Positions 41,650-49,678 of a stretch of DNA of 64,000 bases are shown here, in pieces. Position numbers and translations under genes: made by a program. Source of the stretch: Bacteriovoracaceae bacterium. GTDB taxonomy: Bacteria > Bdellovibrionota > Bacteriovoracia > Bacteriovoracales > Bacteriovoracaceae. Each line of letters opens with the position of its first letter. The stretch's first letter is position 1. Location of the stretch: contig JABIHA010000056.1 in assembly GCA_018649885.1 (NCBI GenBank), positions 1-64,000 on the forward strand, given 5' to 3'. The notes below the pieces were generated by a model. That model was not told where the DNA came from. It made no database searches and saw only the letters and a list, made by a program, of their open reading frames with translations.

Positions 41650-44519
41650 TGAATAAGATTATTTTACTAACGGTATTTTTATGTACAATTTCTTTTAGCT
41701 CCTACGCTGATAAAAGAGGGGCATTACTTCAGGTTATCGATGAAGAAATTGGAGAAGTATCTAGACTTTCGAAACAATCAAAGGGAAGAAATCCCAGGTT
41801 GCTATTAAGACTCGCTGAGCTCAATTTAGAAAAAGCAAGACATCTTAAAGAAAGAGAAAATGACAAATATTTGAGATTAAGCGTTAGTCAAAAAAGAACA
41901 GTCAATAGAAAGAAGTTCTTTAGTAAGTCAAAAGCCTATTTTAATAAGGCGCAGTCAATTTGCAAAAGTATTATTGGCAAGTTCAAGAAATTTAGTGGAA
42001 AGGGTGAAGTCTACTATATTATGGCTTTTAACTCGAAAGAATTTAAAGAATTTAAAAAGGCCAGACAGTACTTGCAATATTCAATTAAGTACTCAAAACC
42101 CAAGTCAAAAGTCAGGGTGAAATCGCAATCGGCACTTGCAGAGCTATATTTTAGTGATGGAAAATATGGGCTGGCTGCTCCTCTTTATGAAAGGGCGCTG
42201 CCCTATCAAAAAGATTCAACATGGTGGACAAAAGATTCCTATAACTTGGCCTGGTGTTATTACAGAAAAGGAAAGTTTAATAGAGCAATCGCTAAGATGA
42301 AAGAAGTTTACGCTAAAAGCAAGTCGGGTAAATACGTGGATATGTCATCAAAGGTAGCAGATGACTTGGCCGCCTTTTATGCCGCTGCAGGAAAGCCTCA
42401 ACAGGGAATCAAGTTTTACAAGTCTACCGGTGGTAATATTACAAAGAAACTTATCACTCTTGGGAAGCTTCAATCGGATAAGGGACAGAAAACAAATTCA
42501 CAAAAAACATTCTCTTCTGCTAAGAAAACAACGAATAATCCAGAAGAAATTCTTGAGATTAACTTAGCATTACTCGCTTTATACGAAAAATTTAACGACT
42601 ACAGTAATCATCTAAAAGTTTCAAAAGAGATAAATGCCTATCACAAAGTGAAACCACTTAAAAATGAAGATCTAAAGGTTTTTAAATATCAACTTGATAG
42701 GATGTCAGCTTTTTTACAAAAACAAGTTGTTAGTAAGCACTATAAAAATGTGAAAAAAGTTAGGATACGTAAAGCAAAGCTTGCAGGAGAGTATTTCGAA
42801 ATCCTTGGCAGCATTACGGGGAAGGTCGACTATAAAAAAATCTTCTTAAAGGGAGAGACTCATTATTCGGCCAAGTCTTATGGACCAGCACTTGATAGTT
42901 ATTTTAAAACATTAACTTATGCAGAAAATGCCAAAGATACGAAATATATAAAACTTTCATTAAAAGGACTTCTTGCGGTACTGGGAATGAAGGGACTTTC
43001 AAGGTCTTTAAAGAATAAGCACTTACTTCCAGTTTATCTTCGGTATTTGAAATTTGATCCAAAGTCAAAACGAGCTGAGTCTATTTATCAGAAAGTTTTT
43101 AAAATATACACTGATAAAAAAGATACCAAAAACTCTGAAAAAGTTCTCTATAGTTATAAGGCCAATTTTTCTGGCAAGCTTAAGATACAAGAAGCCATGC
43201 TTGCTCAAATCATGGAAAAAGCTAGAAAAGAAAAAAATGTAAAAGAAATTAGAAAATGGGTGAATCGTATCAATAAAGGTGAGTTTAAGGTTAGTAAAAA
43301 GTATGCTGATAACCTAAATAAGCTCCTACTCAAATATCAGTTTAGCAGAGTTGAATCGGCCAATACAAAGGGTGATAAGAAGTTTGCGCTTCAAGAATAT
43401 TTTAAAATTTACAATAACCCCAAAAGTGAATTACAGGCAAAGAAAAATTCTGCCTATAATATGGCCGTATTGTACTATGAGCTAGGAAGACCTGATGAAA
43501 GTATTTTATGGCAAAATAAATCAGTTGATATGATGAATGGGAGAGAGCTATTAAGATTCCAATCAACATTTCTTCTTATGATTAACTCGCTTTTTCACAG
43601 ACAGCGCTTTAAGAGTGCAAGTGATTTATCTTATAAAATATTTAAAAAAGTTTGCAAGCTGAGGAAATCAAAGAAAGGTGTTTTTTATAAAAATGCCGTG
43701 ATACTAGCGGCGGCAAATGGTGAGACTGAAAAGGTTTTGGCTGTTGCTGATGCCGGAAAGAAATGTGGTATCCCTTATAGCTTAATTGTAAATTCTTATG
43801 TTGAAATTTTAAAAATGCTTGAGAAATCAAAAAGGTGGGGAAAATATAGCGAAGTATTGGAGTACCTTGAATCCAGCAACAAAAACTGGGGAAGTATTAT
43901 TAAGCCGTATTTTAATTTGCTAAGGGCCTATAAAATCTCAGGCCGAAAAGAAGAAGCTGCTCAAATTAGATCAAAAATAATGAGGCTATATAAATTTGCT
44001 AAACGTGAAAGACAAGAAATCCCACTTGAAGGTCTAGATGTTGTTGCCCATTACAAGTTATTAAATCTTGAAAGGGAAATTAAAAAACTCTATGCAGTTA
44101 AACTTCAATATCCTGAAAAACGTTTTAATGCCAGATTGAAAAATAAATTAACACAGCTTGATAGAGTAACTTCTAAGGGACTCGAAATTCTCAAAATTGG
44201 ATCTGGAATAGGAATCGTCAAATCCTATCAATATCTAGTTGAGAGTTATCAAAGGGTGGTACAGGAAATTAGAGATTTCACTCCACCTAAGAAATCAAAG
44301 CAGTACACAGCTGGTTTTAAAAAGAGTATGAGCAGCCTAACTCAACCTCTTTTAAAAAGAAGCTTTGATTTTATTAAGGAATCAAAAGGACAAATCAAAA
44401 AATCCCAAATTTTGAGTAGAGAAAATTATTGGTTCTTTTCCTCTGAGAGACTGCCAATTAAAGTCGATTACTCCTCACGCCTTAGAGGCATTATTATGGA
44501 TAGAGGAGGCAAGAGATGA
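41649..44519 (+). CDS. Large secreted TPR protein, GltD/AgmU-like by context
   Basis: 956 residues from the ATG at 41649, which overlaps the previous stop and directly starts a signal peptide (MNKIILLTVFLCTISFSSYA); a GTG at 41640 is the alternative. The mature protein is Lys-rich and helical with many TPR-like repeats (for example AYYNLAWCYYRKGKFNRAIA-like patterns around residue 200, and YNMAVLYYELGRPDESILWQ around 610). It probably lines the periplasm as a scaffold. Its size and position before the TPR lipoprotein match gltD in the myxobacterial gltD-E-F-G order. Its stop overlaps the next start (ATGA). Confidence 0.75.
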   Translation: MNKIILLTVFLCTISFSSYADKRGALLQVIDEEIGEVSRLSKQSKGRNPRLLLRLAELNLEKARHLKERENDKYLRLSVSQKRTVNRKKFFSKSKAYFNKAQSICKSIIGKFKKFSGKGEVYYIMAFNSKEFKEFKKARQYLQYSIKYSKPKSKVRVKSQSALAELYFSDGKYGLAAPLYERALPYQKDSTWWTKDSYNLAWCYYRKGKFNRAIAKMKEVYAKSKSGKYVDMSSKVADDLAAFYAAAGKPQQGIKFYKSTGGNITKKLITLGKLQSDKGQKTNSQKTFSSAKKTTNNPEEILEINLALLALYEKFNDYSNHLKVSKEINAYHKVKPLKNEDLKVFKYQLDRMSAFLQKQVVSKHYKNVKKVRIRKAKLAGEYFEILGSITGKVDYKKIFLKGETHYSAKSYGPALDSYFKTLTYAENAKDTKYIKLSLKGLLAVLGMKGLSRSLKNKHLLPVYLRYLKFDPKSKRAESIYQKVFKIYTDKKDTKNSEKVLYSYKANFSGKLKIQEAMLAQIMEKARKEKNVKEIRKWVNRINKGEFKVSKKYADNLNKLLLKYQFSRVESANTKGDKKFALQEYFKIYNNPKSELQAKKNSAYNMAVLYYELGRPDESILWQNKSVDMMNGRELLRFQSTFLLMINSLFHRQRFKSASDLSYKIFKKVCKLRKSKKGVFYKNAVILAAANGETEKVLAVADAGKKCGIPYSLIVNSYVEILKMLEKSKRWGKYSEVLEYLESSNKNWGSIIKPYFNLLRAYKISGRKEEAAQIRSKIMRLYKFAKRERQEIPLEGLDVVAHYKLLNLEREIKKLYAVKLQYPEKRFNARLKNKLTQLDRVTSKGLEILKIGSGIGIVKSYQYLVESYQRVVQEIRDFTPPKKSKQYTAGFKKSMSSLTQPLLKRSFDFIKESKGQIKKSQILSRENYWFFSSERLPIKVDYSSRLRGIIMDRGGKR

Positions 44520-45427
44520 AATACCTTAATATCTTATTATTTGTCTTATTTCTTGTGAGTTGCTCTAGTGCTCCAAAGAAAACTACTATTGATCTTCCAG
44601 ATGATTTTGACGATATTAAAAATGAAGACTTTACATCAGTTGTAGAAGTTCCCTATAGGTCACACCTGGATAATTTTAAAGAAAACCAAGCAATCACAGA
44701 TGATTCTCTTGCAAAAGAATCCCTTGGTAGATTTTCTGAAAAAAGACTAGAGCCACTTATCGAGTCTGGAGATCCCATTAGTAAATCCCTTGGAATGTGC
44801 TACCGCGGTGAAACCCAGGAAGGTCTTAAAAATCTTGATGGTAATATAGAAAAATACCAAAAGCATCCAAGTTTTTGGACCGCTATTGGCACTTGCTACT
44901 ATTTGCGAAAGGAATTCCGTAAGGCCCTTTTATTTTACAATAAGACCATCGAAGTTGATTCGAATTATGCACCTTCCTACAACAATTTAGGCGTGCTTTA
45001 TATGAGAGATAACTTAGATCAAAAAGCACTCGTCGCTTTCCAAAAGGCTGCTAAATTAAATCCTTTTTCTTTGACTCCTATTTTCAATTTAGCGTTCTTG
45101 TACTTAGAGTATGGGCATATCAAAAAAGCTGAAACTTATTTTAAATCCCTCCACAATCAGTATCCACAAGATAAGGACGTATTGATTGGAAGGGCCACGA
45201 CCTATCTATTCCAAAATAAAATTGAAAGTGCATTAAAGTTATACTCTCAACTAGACTCTGATTACACTGAAAGACCAGATGTGGGCCTTAATTTTGCTGT
45301 AGGTTTATTTTTGAGTGGTAACAAGAATAAGGCTTCAGATATCTTTGAAGATATAAATGTTGAAAAGCTAGGCCGTTTGAAACCCTACTACGATAGAGTC
45401 AAAAAGCTTATTGGAGATAAATCGTGA
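44516..45427 (+). CDS. TPR lipoprotein, GltE/AglT-like
   Basis: 303 residues. Lipobox VSCSS with lipidation at Cys17. After an acidic linker, four or five canonical TPRs follow (FWTAIGTCYYLRKEFRKALL, SYNNLGVLYMRDNLDQKALV, PIFNLAFLYLEYGHIKKAET). A TPR lipoprotein anchored in the outer membrane next to the large TPR gene corresponds to GltE/AglT of the Myxococcus gliding complex; orthology is inferred from order. It starts in an ATGA overlap and ends in a GTGA overlap with the next gene. Confidence 0.78.
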   Translation: MKYLNILLFVLFLVSCSSAPKKTTIDLPDDFDDIKNEDFTSVVEVPYRSHLDNFKENQAITDDSLAKESLGRFSEKRLEPLIESGDPISKSLGMCYRGETQEGLKNLDGNIEKYQKHPSFWTAIGTCYYLRKEFRKALLFYNKTIEVDSNYAPSYNNLGVLYMRDNLDQKALVAFQKAAKLNPFSLTPIFNLAFLYLEYGHIKKAETYFKSLHNQYPQDKDVLIGRATTYLFQNKIESALKLYSQLDSDYTERPDVGLNFAVGLFLSGNKNKASDIFEDINVEKLGRLKPYYDRVKKLIGDKS

Positions 45428-45696
45428 AGATTTGTGTGTTTATTACATTCTTTGTTTTTATGGCCACCGCAAGTTCTCAAGAAAATATTGCGCTCAGGAA
45501 GAAAGAAGCAAAGATTATTTATAAGTATAAGAAATATGAAAGATTTGATTTCGAGGATTTTTCGATTGAAGGTGACTCTGGTGGTCCAGGTGATCTCTCG
45601 ATTACCCCTCGCCACGGTAAGAAATTTAAAAATAAACTTCCTCTTCGCAGAAACTTTAACCCAGAAATGCGAAGAGCAATTAATGCAATGAAATAG
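45424..45696 (+). CDS. Small secreted protein in the GltF position
   Basis: 90 residues from a GTG that overlaps the previous stop. Signal peptide MKICVFITFFVFMATASS. The mature part is charged, with YKKYERFDFEDFSIEG, a Gly-rich turn (GDSGGPGDLS) and a basic C-terminus (PLRRNFNPEMRRAINAMK). There is no recognised domain. Its position between a TPR lipoprotein and an FHA-TonB protein is that of gltF, itself a small protein without a clear domain, so equivalence is plausible but unproven. Confidence 0.65.
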   Translation: MKICVFITFFVFMATASSQENIALRKKEAKIIYKYKKYERFDFEDFSIEGDSGGPGDLSITPRHGKKFKNKLPLRRNFNPEMRRAINAMK

Positions 45697-45710
45697 ATAG
45701 GAAGGTTGTA

Positions 45711-47828
45711 GTGGAAAAAGAGCCTTTTGTACCACCGAATGAATTATTCGAACTCATCCCTGCAAATGGTGAGACGCGTTTTTCAGGTGTTGTGCTGACA
45801 AAGAAGAGATTACTGCTCGGTAGATCAGAAAATTGTGATGTTGTTTTTCATGACTCCACAGTTTCTGCTATTCACGCTGTAGTAGAAGTTACACCAGGTG
45901 GTGCAATTGTCTACGATCTCAATAGTACCAATGGAACCTTTGTTAATGGTAAAAAGATTGTTACTGAGAAAGTATCAGAGGGCGATCAGGTTAGATTTGG
46001 ATTAATCGAGGTGAGCTTTAAAAAGTACGCTATGGGTGATGTATTGCCTCCGGTGCTTGATTCACTTGCTCCGAAATCTGCAAATCATCCTCACAGACCA
46101 CTACCAAAACAGCCCTTAGTTCTTGGCGGTGAGGAAAAATTAGCACCTACCTTGCAACCACCTACAAGTGGTGCAGATGAGACTATTTCAGAGGATCTTC
46201 CTCCTGCTCCAGAAAAATCGTCAGCAATTAGAGAGCTTCCGCAAAAACCTATTATTGAGGAATCCGATGATGGAATTCCCTATGTCAGTTACCCATTAGC
46301 ATCTGATCCCAAAGCGGAATTCAGTGAGTATATTTTTGAAGATTTAGAGACTCTTTATCCAATATTTAAATATGATGTTACAAAGTCGAGTGTAGAAGTT
46401 GTTATCATTAATGATGAAAATATTATTTCTGTTGATTACCTTCCCGGTAAAGACGGGGTATTTGGGCTTGTAGGCTACCTTCCTAAAGACAAGGATGTTG
46501 AGTTTGCTTACCTTGGTAAAAATGAGCGCCTAGATTTTGTTACCATAAGTGGTAATCAAGTTAGTGTCTTAGTTCCTCACAGCTACTCAGTTCTCTATTT
46601 AGACAAGGAAGGAAATCGGTTAGAGCGAGATGATATTAAGACAGATCACATAGACCTGAAAGAAAATGAGATTTTATCTTTTAGAAATGGTGATCTTCAA
46701 ATCTTTGTTCGAAATACTGAAGCGCCTCCCAAAGTAAAGGCTGCACCAGTATTCAGAAGAGATAAAACGCTTGGGAAATATTTTCTGATTATCTTTTTAT
46801 TCTTATTATCATTTCTCAGTGTTCTAACTTTTATTGATATAGATGAAGAAATAGAAAAGGAAAAGGCACCAGAGAGAATCGCAACTATCTTGTATAAGAA
46901 AAAGCTCATTGTCCCCAAGAAAAAAAGCAGCGATTACGTTCCTAGCCCCAAGAAAAAAACACCTAAAACACCAAAGCGTAGAAAAGCTGTTAAGCCTACG
47001 ACGACTAAAGCAGCAAAAAAGATTGTCAAAAAAGTGGCCAAGACTACTCATAAGTCTACTACTCCAAAAGCGGTGAAAAAGGTAACCCCTAAAAAGGCAA
47101 CGACTAAAAGACCTAAAAAGGTAGTTCGGAAAAAGACTCAAGTCGCTCCTAAAAAGACTAAGAAGATTGGTGGTAAACCTAATGCTGGTGCAGCAAGCAG
47201 GAGAAGAGCCAGAAATACAAAGTCTAAGGGTAGAGTTGATACTTATAAATCAACAGACTTTTCCTCTACTATGAATTCACTCTTGGCGAAAGGAGGGAGT
47301 GCTACAGGAGTGCAAACTCAGAATGCCGCTTCTGGAGATACTGGGCTAACAACTACCGCTATTGGTGGTAGTGAGGCGACTGCTGCTGAGATTGCCAACG
47401 TTGAACAAAAAGTTGGAAGTCTCACAGGTGCAGCAGATGGAAAGTTAGCTGCCTCCAAAGGTGCCGAAGGACTCGTAGATAAGAAGTCTGTAATGACCGC
47501 AGGAATTCCATCCAAGACAGTTGTTTTGGGATCCATGGATCCAGATATCATTAGAAAGATTTTGCGAGATCATCTCCCTCAATTTCAAAGATGTTACCAA
47601 AATGAACTTGATGCCACCTATAAAAAAATCCAAGGTGTGATTCCACTGAATTTTACCATTGGATCATCGGGGCATGTTGTGAAGGCCGGATTAAGGGGAG
47701 CTTCGCGCTTTCCACCTGGCATGGTCAACTGTACTTTAAGTGTTTTGAGAGGGATTACTTTTCCTGAGCCACTTGGTGGAGGAAAGGTTGAGGTTAATCA
47801 ACCTCTAAACTTTCTTCCACGAAAATAG
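45711..47828 (+). CDS. FHA-TM-TonB-like protein, GltG/PglI-like
   Basis: 705 residues from a GTG (AGGAAGG upstream). Residues about 25-105 form an FHA domain with the phosphothreonine-binding set Arg38, Ser52, Asn74 and Gly75 (GRS, DLNSTNGTFVNG). A second beta-rich region (about 210-340) precedes one membrane helix at about 356-376. A Lys/Pro/Thr-rich periplasmic linker of about 130 residues then leads, through a Ser/Gly/Ala-rich part, to a C-terminal AgmX/PglI-type domain (LRDHLPQFQRCYQNEL, IGSSGHVVKAGL) with a likely disulfide. This is the architecture of Myxococcus GltG, which links cytoplasm to periplasm and couples to the motor. Last gene of the operon. Confidence 0.85.
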   Translation: MEKEPFVPPNELFELIPANGETRFSGVVLTKKRLLLGRSENCDVVFHDSTVSAIHAVVEVTPGGAIVYDLNSTNGTFVNGKKIVTEKVSEGDQVRFGLIEVSFKKYAMGDVLPPVLDSLAPKSANHPHRPLPKQPLVLGGEEKLAPTLQPPTSGADETISEDLPPAPEKSSAIRELPQKPIIEESDDGIPYVSYPLASDPKAEFSEYIFEDLETLYPIFKYDVTKSSVEVVIINDENIISVDYLPGKDGVFGLVGYLPKDKDVEFAYLGKNERLDFVTISGNQVSVLVPHSYSVLYLDKEGNRLERDDIKTDHIDLKENEILSFRNGDLQIFVRNTEAPPKVKAAPVFRRDKTLGKYFLIIFLFLLSFLSVLTFIDIDEEIEKEKAPERIATILYKKKLIVPKKKSSDYVPSPKKKTPKTPKRRKAVKPTTTKAAKKIVKKVAKTTHKSTTPKAVKKVTPKKATTKRPKKVVRKKTQVAPKKTKKIGGKPNAGAASRRRARNTKSKGRVDTYKSTDFSSTMNSLLAKGGSATGVQTQNAASGDTGLTTTAIGGSEATAAEIANVEQKVGSLTGAADGKLAASKGAEGLVDKKSVMTAGIPSKTVVLGSMDPDIIRKILRDHLPQFQRCYQNELDATYKKIQGVIPLNFTIGSSGHVVKAGLRGASRFPPGMVNCTLSVLRGITFPEPLGGGKVEVNQPLNFLPRK

Positions 47829-47855
47829 AATACTAGAGGAGCTCTCTAGTATTCT
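47827..47855. terminator. Palindromic hairpin shared by convergent gene ends
   Basis: AGAATACTAGAG (47827-47838) and CTCTAGTATTCT (47844-47855) form a perfect 12-bp stem with a 5-base loop. It includes bases of the GltG-like stop codon on one side and the stop codon of the convergent lipoprotein on the other. T tracts are weak on both strands, so it may act as a bidirectional block or RNA-stability element. Confidence 0.6.
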
Positions 47856-48586
47856 ACATCAAATATATAATGTGAATGAACATTATATGTACTCATCGGT
47901 GGTGAATAAGGGGTCACTCTAATCATGTGGTCCACATGAATTGGATTGAGTAGCAGTGGCAAGTCTGGAACTATCGTCATTCTTTTAATGTTGTATCCGC
48001 TATTGCTGAGACAATCAACTTGGTGACCTTGATAAGTGCCTCCATCAAAGTTTACATTTCCTGAACTCATTAGGTAGCACGTACCGTAGTTATAAAACAT
48101 ATTGTTAATTTTTTCTGTTTTTGTCAGCACCTGATTTCGCTTTATTCTTCCAACTCTTTGCCAACCAGTACTTCCAAAGCTAATGGATAGGTTTCCATTA
48201 AAAAAGTTTCCGCTGGTAGAAAATCCCCAGTTGCTACTATAACTAAAGGTTGTCAGATCATAATCGACAGAGTCTGCTGCAATTGAATTAATCTCAAAAT
48301 GCTTTTTTCTTCTATCTTGAAAATACATCTTCTTTATATTGCTACCTGCTTGTAAGCCTCCTCCATCTAAGGATTGGCCTTCCATAAAGCTAACTAACTC
48401 TTCTATGGTGTCAATATCAGTTGTAGCAACACCAGAAGTATTTGTGTACGAAGAAGTTCCCGAAGGTGATCCTGCACCGGTAGCCGCTCCATATTCTACT
48501 GGGTTGTCGCCCTCATCGGAACCACATCCTGATAGAAAAATCAGTGTAATTAGGAGAAATACTCCATTTAAAATTCCCTTTCTCAT
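47846..48586 (-). CDS. Lipoprotein of unknown function
   Basis: 246 residues. The lipobox is LSGCGS with lipidation near Cys21, followed by an acidic, Gly/Ser/Thr-rich linker. The mature domain has Tyr/Asn/Gly-rich beta strands (DYDLTTFSYSSNWGFSTSGN) and two cysteines (GTCYLMSSGNVNFDG, QVDCLSNSG) probably in one disulfide. AAGGGG gives a strong start. No family was recognised. It lies on the opposite strand at the end of the glt-like operon; whether it belongs to that system is unknown. Confidence 0.75.
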   Translation of the reverse strand: MRKGILNGVFLLITLIFLSGCGSDEGDNPVEYGAATGAGSPSGTSSYTNTSGVATTDIDTIEELVSFMEGQSLDGGGLQAGSNIKKMYFQDRRKKHFEINSIAADSVDYDLTTFSYSSNWGFSTSGNFFNGNLSISFGSTGWQRVGRIKRNQVLTKTEKINNMFYNYGTCYLMSSGNVNFDGGTYQGHQVDCLSNSGYNIKRMTIVPDLPLLLNPIHVDHMIRVTPYSPPMSTYNVHSHYIFDVEY

Positions 48587-48732
48587 TTCTTTGTCCCCTT
48601 TTTTAGTTACATCACCTACCTAAATAAGCAATCGAGAGGCCAAAAATGACAACAATTTGAGGCGATTTGAGCCGAATTTTGTTTATGTGTCTGATGGGTG
48701 TCTAAAAATTAGTCACTTTTTGTAACCAAAAC

Positions 48733-48760
48733 AAAGAGGCCCTCTCATGAGGGCCTCTTT
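48733..48760. terminator. Bidirectional intrinsic terminator
   Basis: AAAGAGGCCCTC (48733-48744) and GAGGGCCTCTTT (48749-48760) form a perfect 12-bp stem with a TCAT loop. On the minus strand it is followed by TTTGTTTTGG and serves the 48789-49394 lipoprotein gene. Confidence 0.9.
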
Positions 48761-48788
48761 TATAATCATTCAATAAATTTTATTTAAA

Positions 48789-49394
48789 CTAGATACAGTA
48801 TGATGGAAGATCAGCGTTTGTATTGTCTTCTCTTGCCAGTTTGTAGCGATCATAATCAGCTTTGGTAACTTGGCATTTTTGAAGTTTTACACATTTGAAC
48901 ATCTTCGTTTTAATCTGCTGGTTACCGTTTTGAAGTTTTGTTGTTTCAACATCTAATATCTTACCCCTGCACTCTGTCGTCTTATAAGGGTTTACTTTGA
49001 CTGTTGCTTGGCAGTTGTCTTGAGCTATTCTATCTTGAAGAAAGTCAGTGGCCTCAGCTTTTGAATTAAATGTTTCTCTTTGTTTTTTATTGATTTTTTT
49101 ATTTGGTCCAAATTCTTTTACTCCGCCGCTTACCCAAAGGATGCGACCATACCTTCTAATTTTTTCAATATTTTTGTGTCCCTCAGCCTTGGCCTCGTTT
49201 TTTTCAAGGATGGCCTTGGTGAAGCAAGTGTCGTTTACATCTGTTAGGACAATTTCATGAGTTTTTTGACTCTTACTTACTGTAGAAATTGTTCCTACCA
49301 CTGAGTCGTCTTTAGGTTCGGCAGTAGTTGTCTTATCGTTACTACAAGAAGTGAATACTACCAAAAAGGCCAATAGAAGTGACTTTGTTTTCAT
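48789..49394 (-). CDS. Lipoprotein of unknown function with cysteine pairs
   Basis: 201 residues from the ATG at 49394, since GGAG lies 8 bases upstream of it and within the first codons of the longer frame. The lipobox is FTSCS with lipidation at Cys17 or so. The mature protein has an S/T/K-rich linker, then a small alpha/beta domain with about six cysteines (NDTCFTKA, DNCQATVKV, TECRGKI, KMFKCVKLQKCQV, SYCI) likely forming disulfides. No family was recognised. Monocistronic, between the glt-like operon and the first kinase-like gene. Confidence 0.75.
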   Translation of the reverse strand: MKTKSLLLAFLVVFTSCSNDKTTTAEPKDDSVVGTISTVSKSQKTHEIVLTDVNDTCFTKAILEKNEAKAEGHKNIEKIRRYGRILWVSGGVKEFGPNKKINKKQRETFNSKAEATDFLQDRIAQDNCQATVKVNPYKTTECRGKILDVETTKLQNGNQQIKTKMFKCVKLQKCQVTKADYDRYKLAREDNTNADLPSYCI

Positions 49395-49678
49395 ATATGT
49401 CTCCATAATTATTAAAGTGAGCCGATTGTGACATGTGCGTCATTATGCTGCAATATCATTGAAATTTTTACTGATTCTTCTATCTAAGCTTTAGTTTCCT
49501 AGGCCTTTTCAGGGTATCTAAACCACTTTAATTACAGGAAATAGTAAATAGGTATGTAAATATGGGGAAAGGGTGGCAATTTCCATGACACGGCGCAGTA
49601 AGCGTGTAAGATGGGCTGATTTTAAATTACTGTGTGTGTGCTCGTGCAAGCATATGAATTATTAGCGGAGGAATACAA

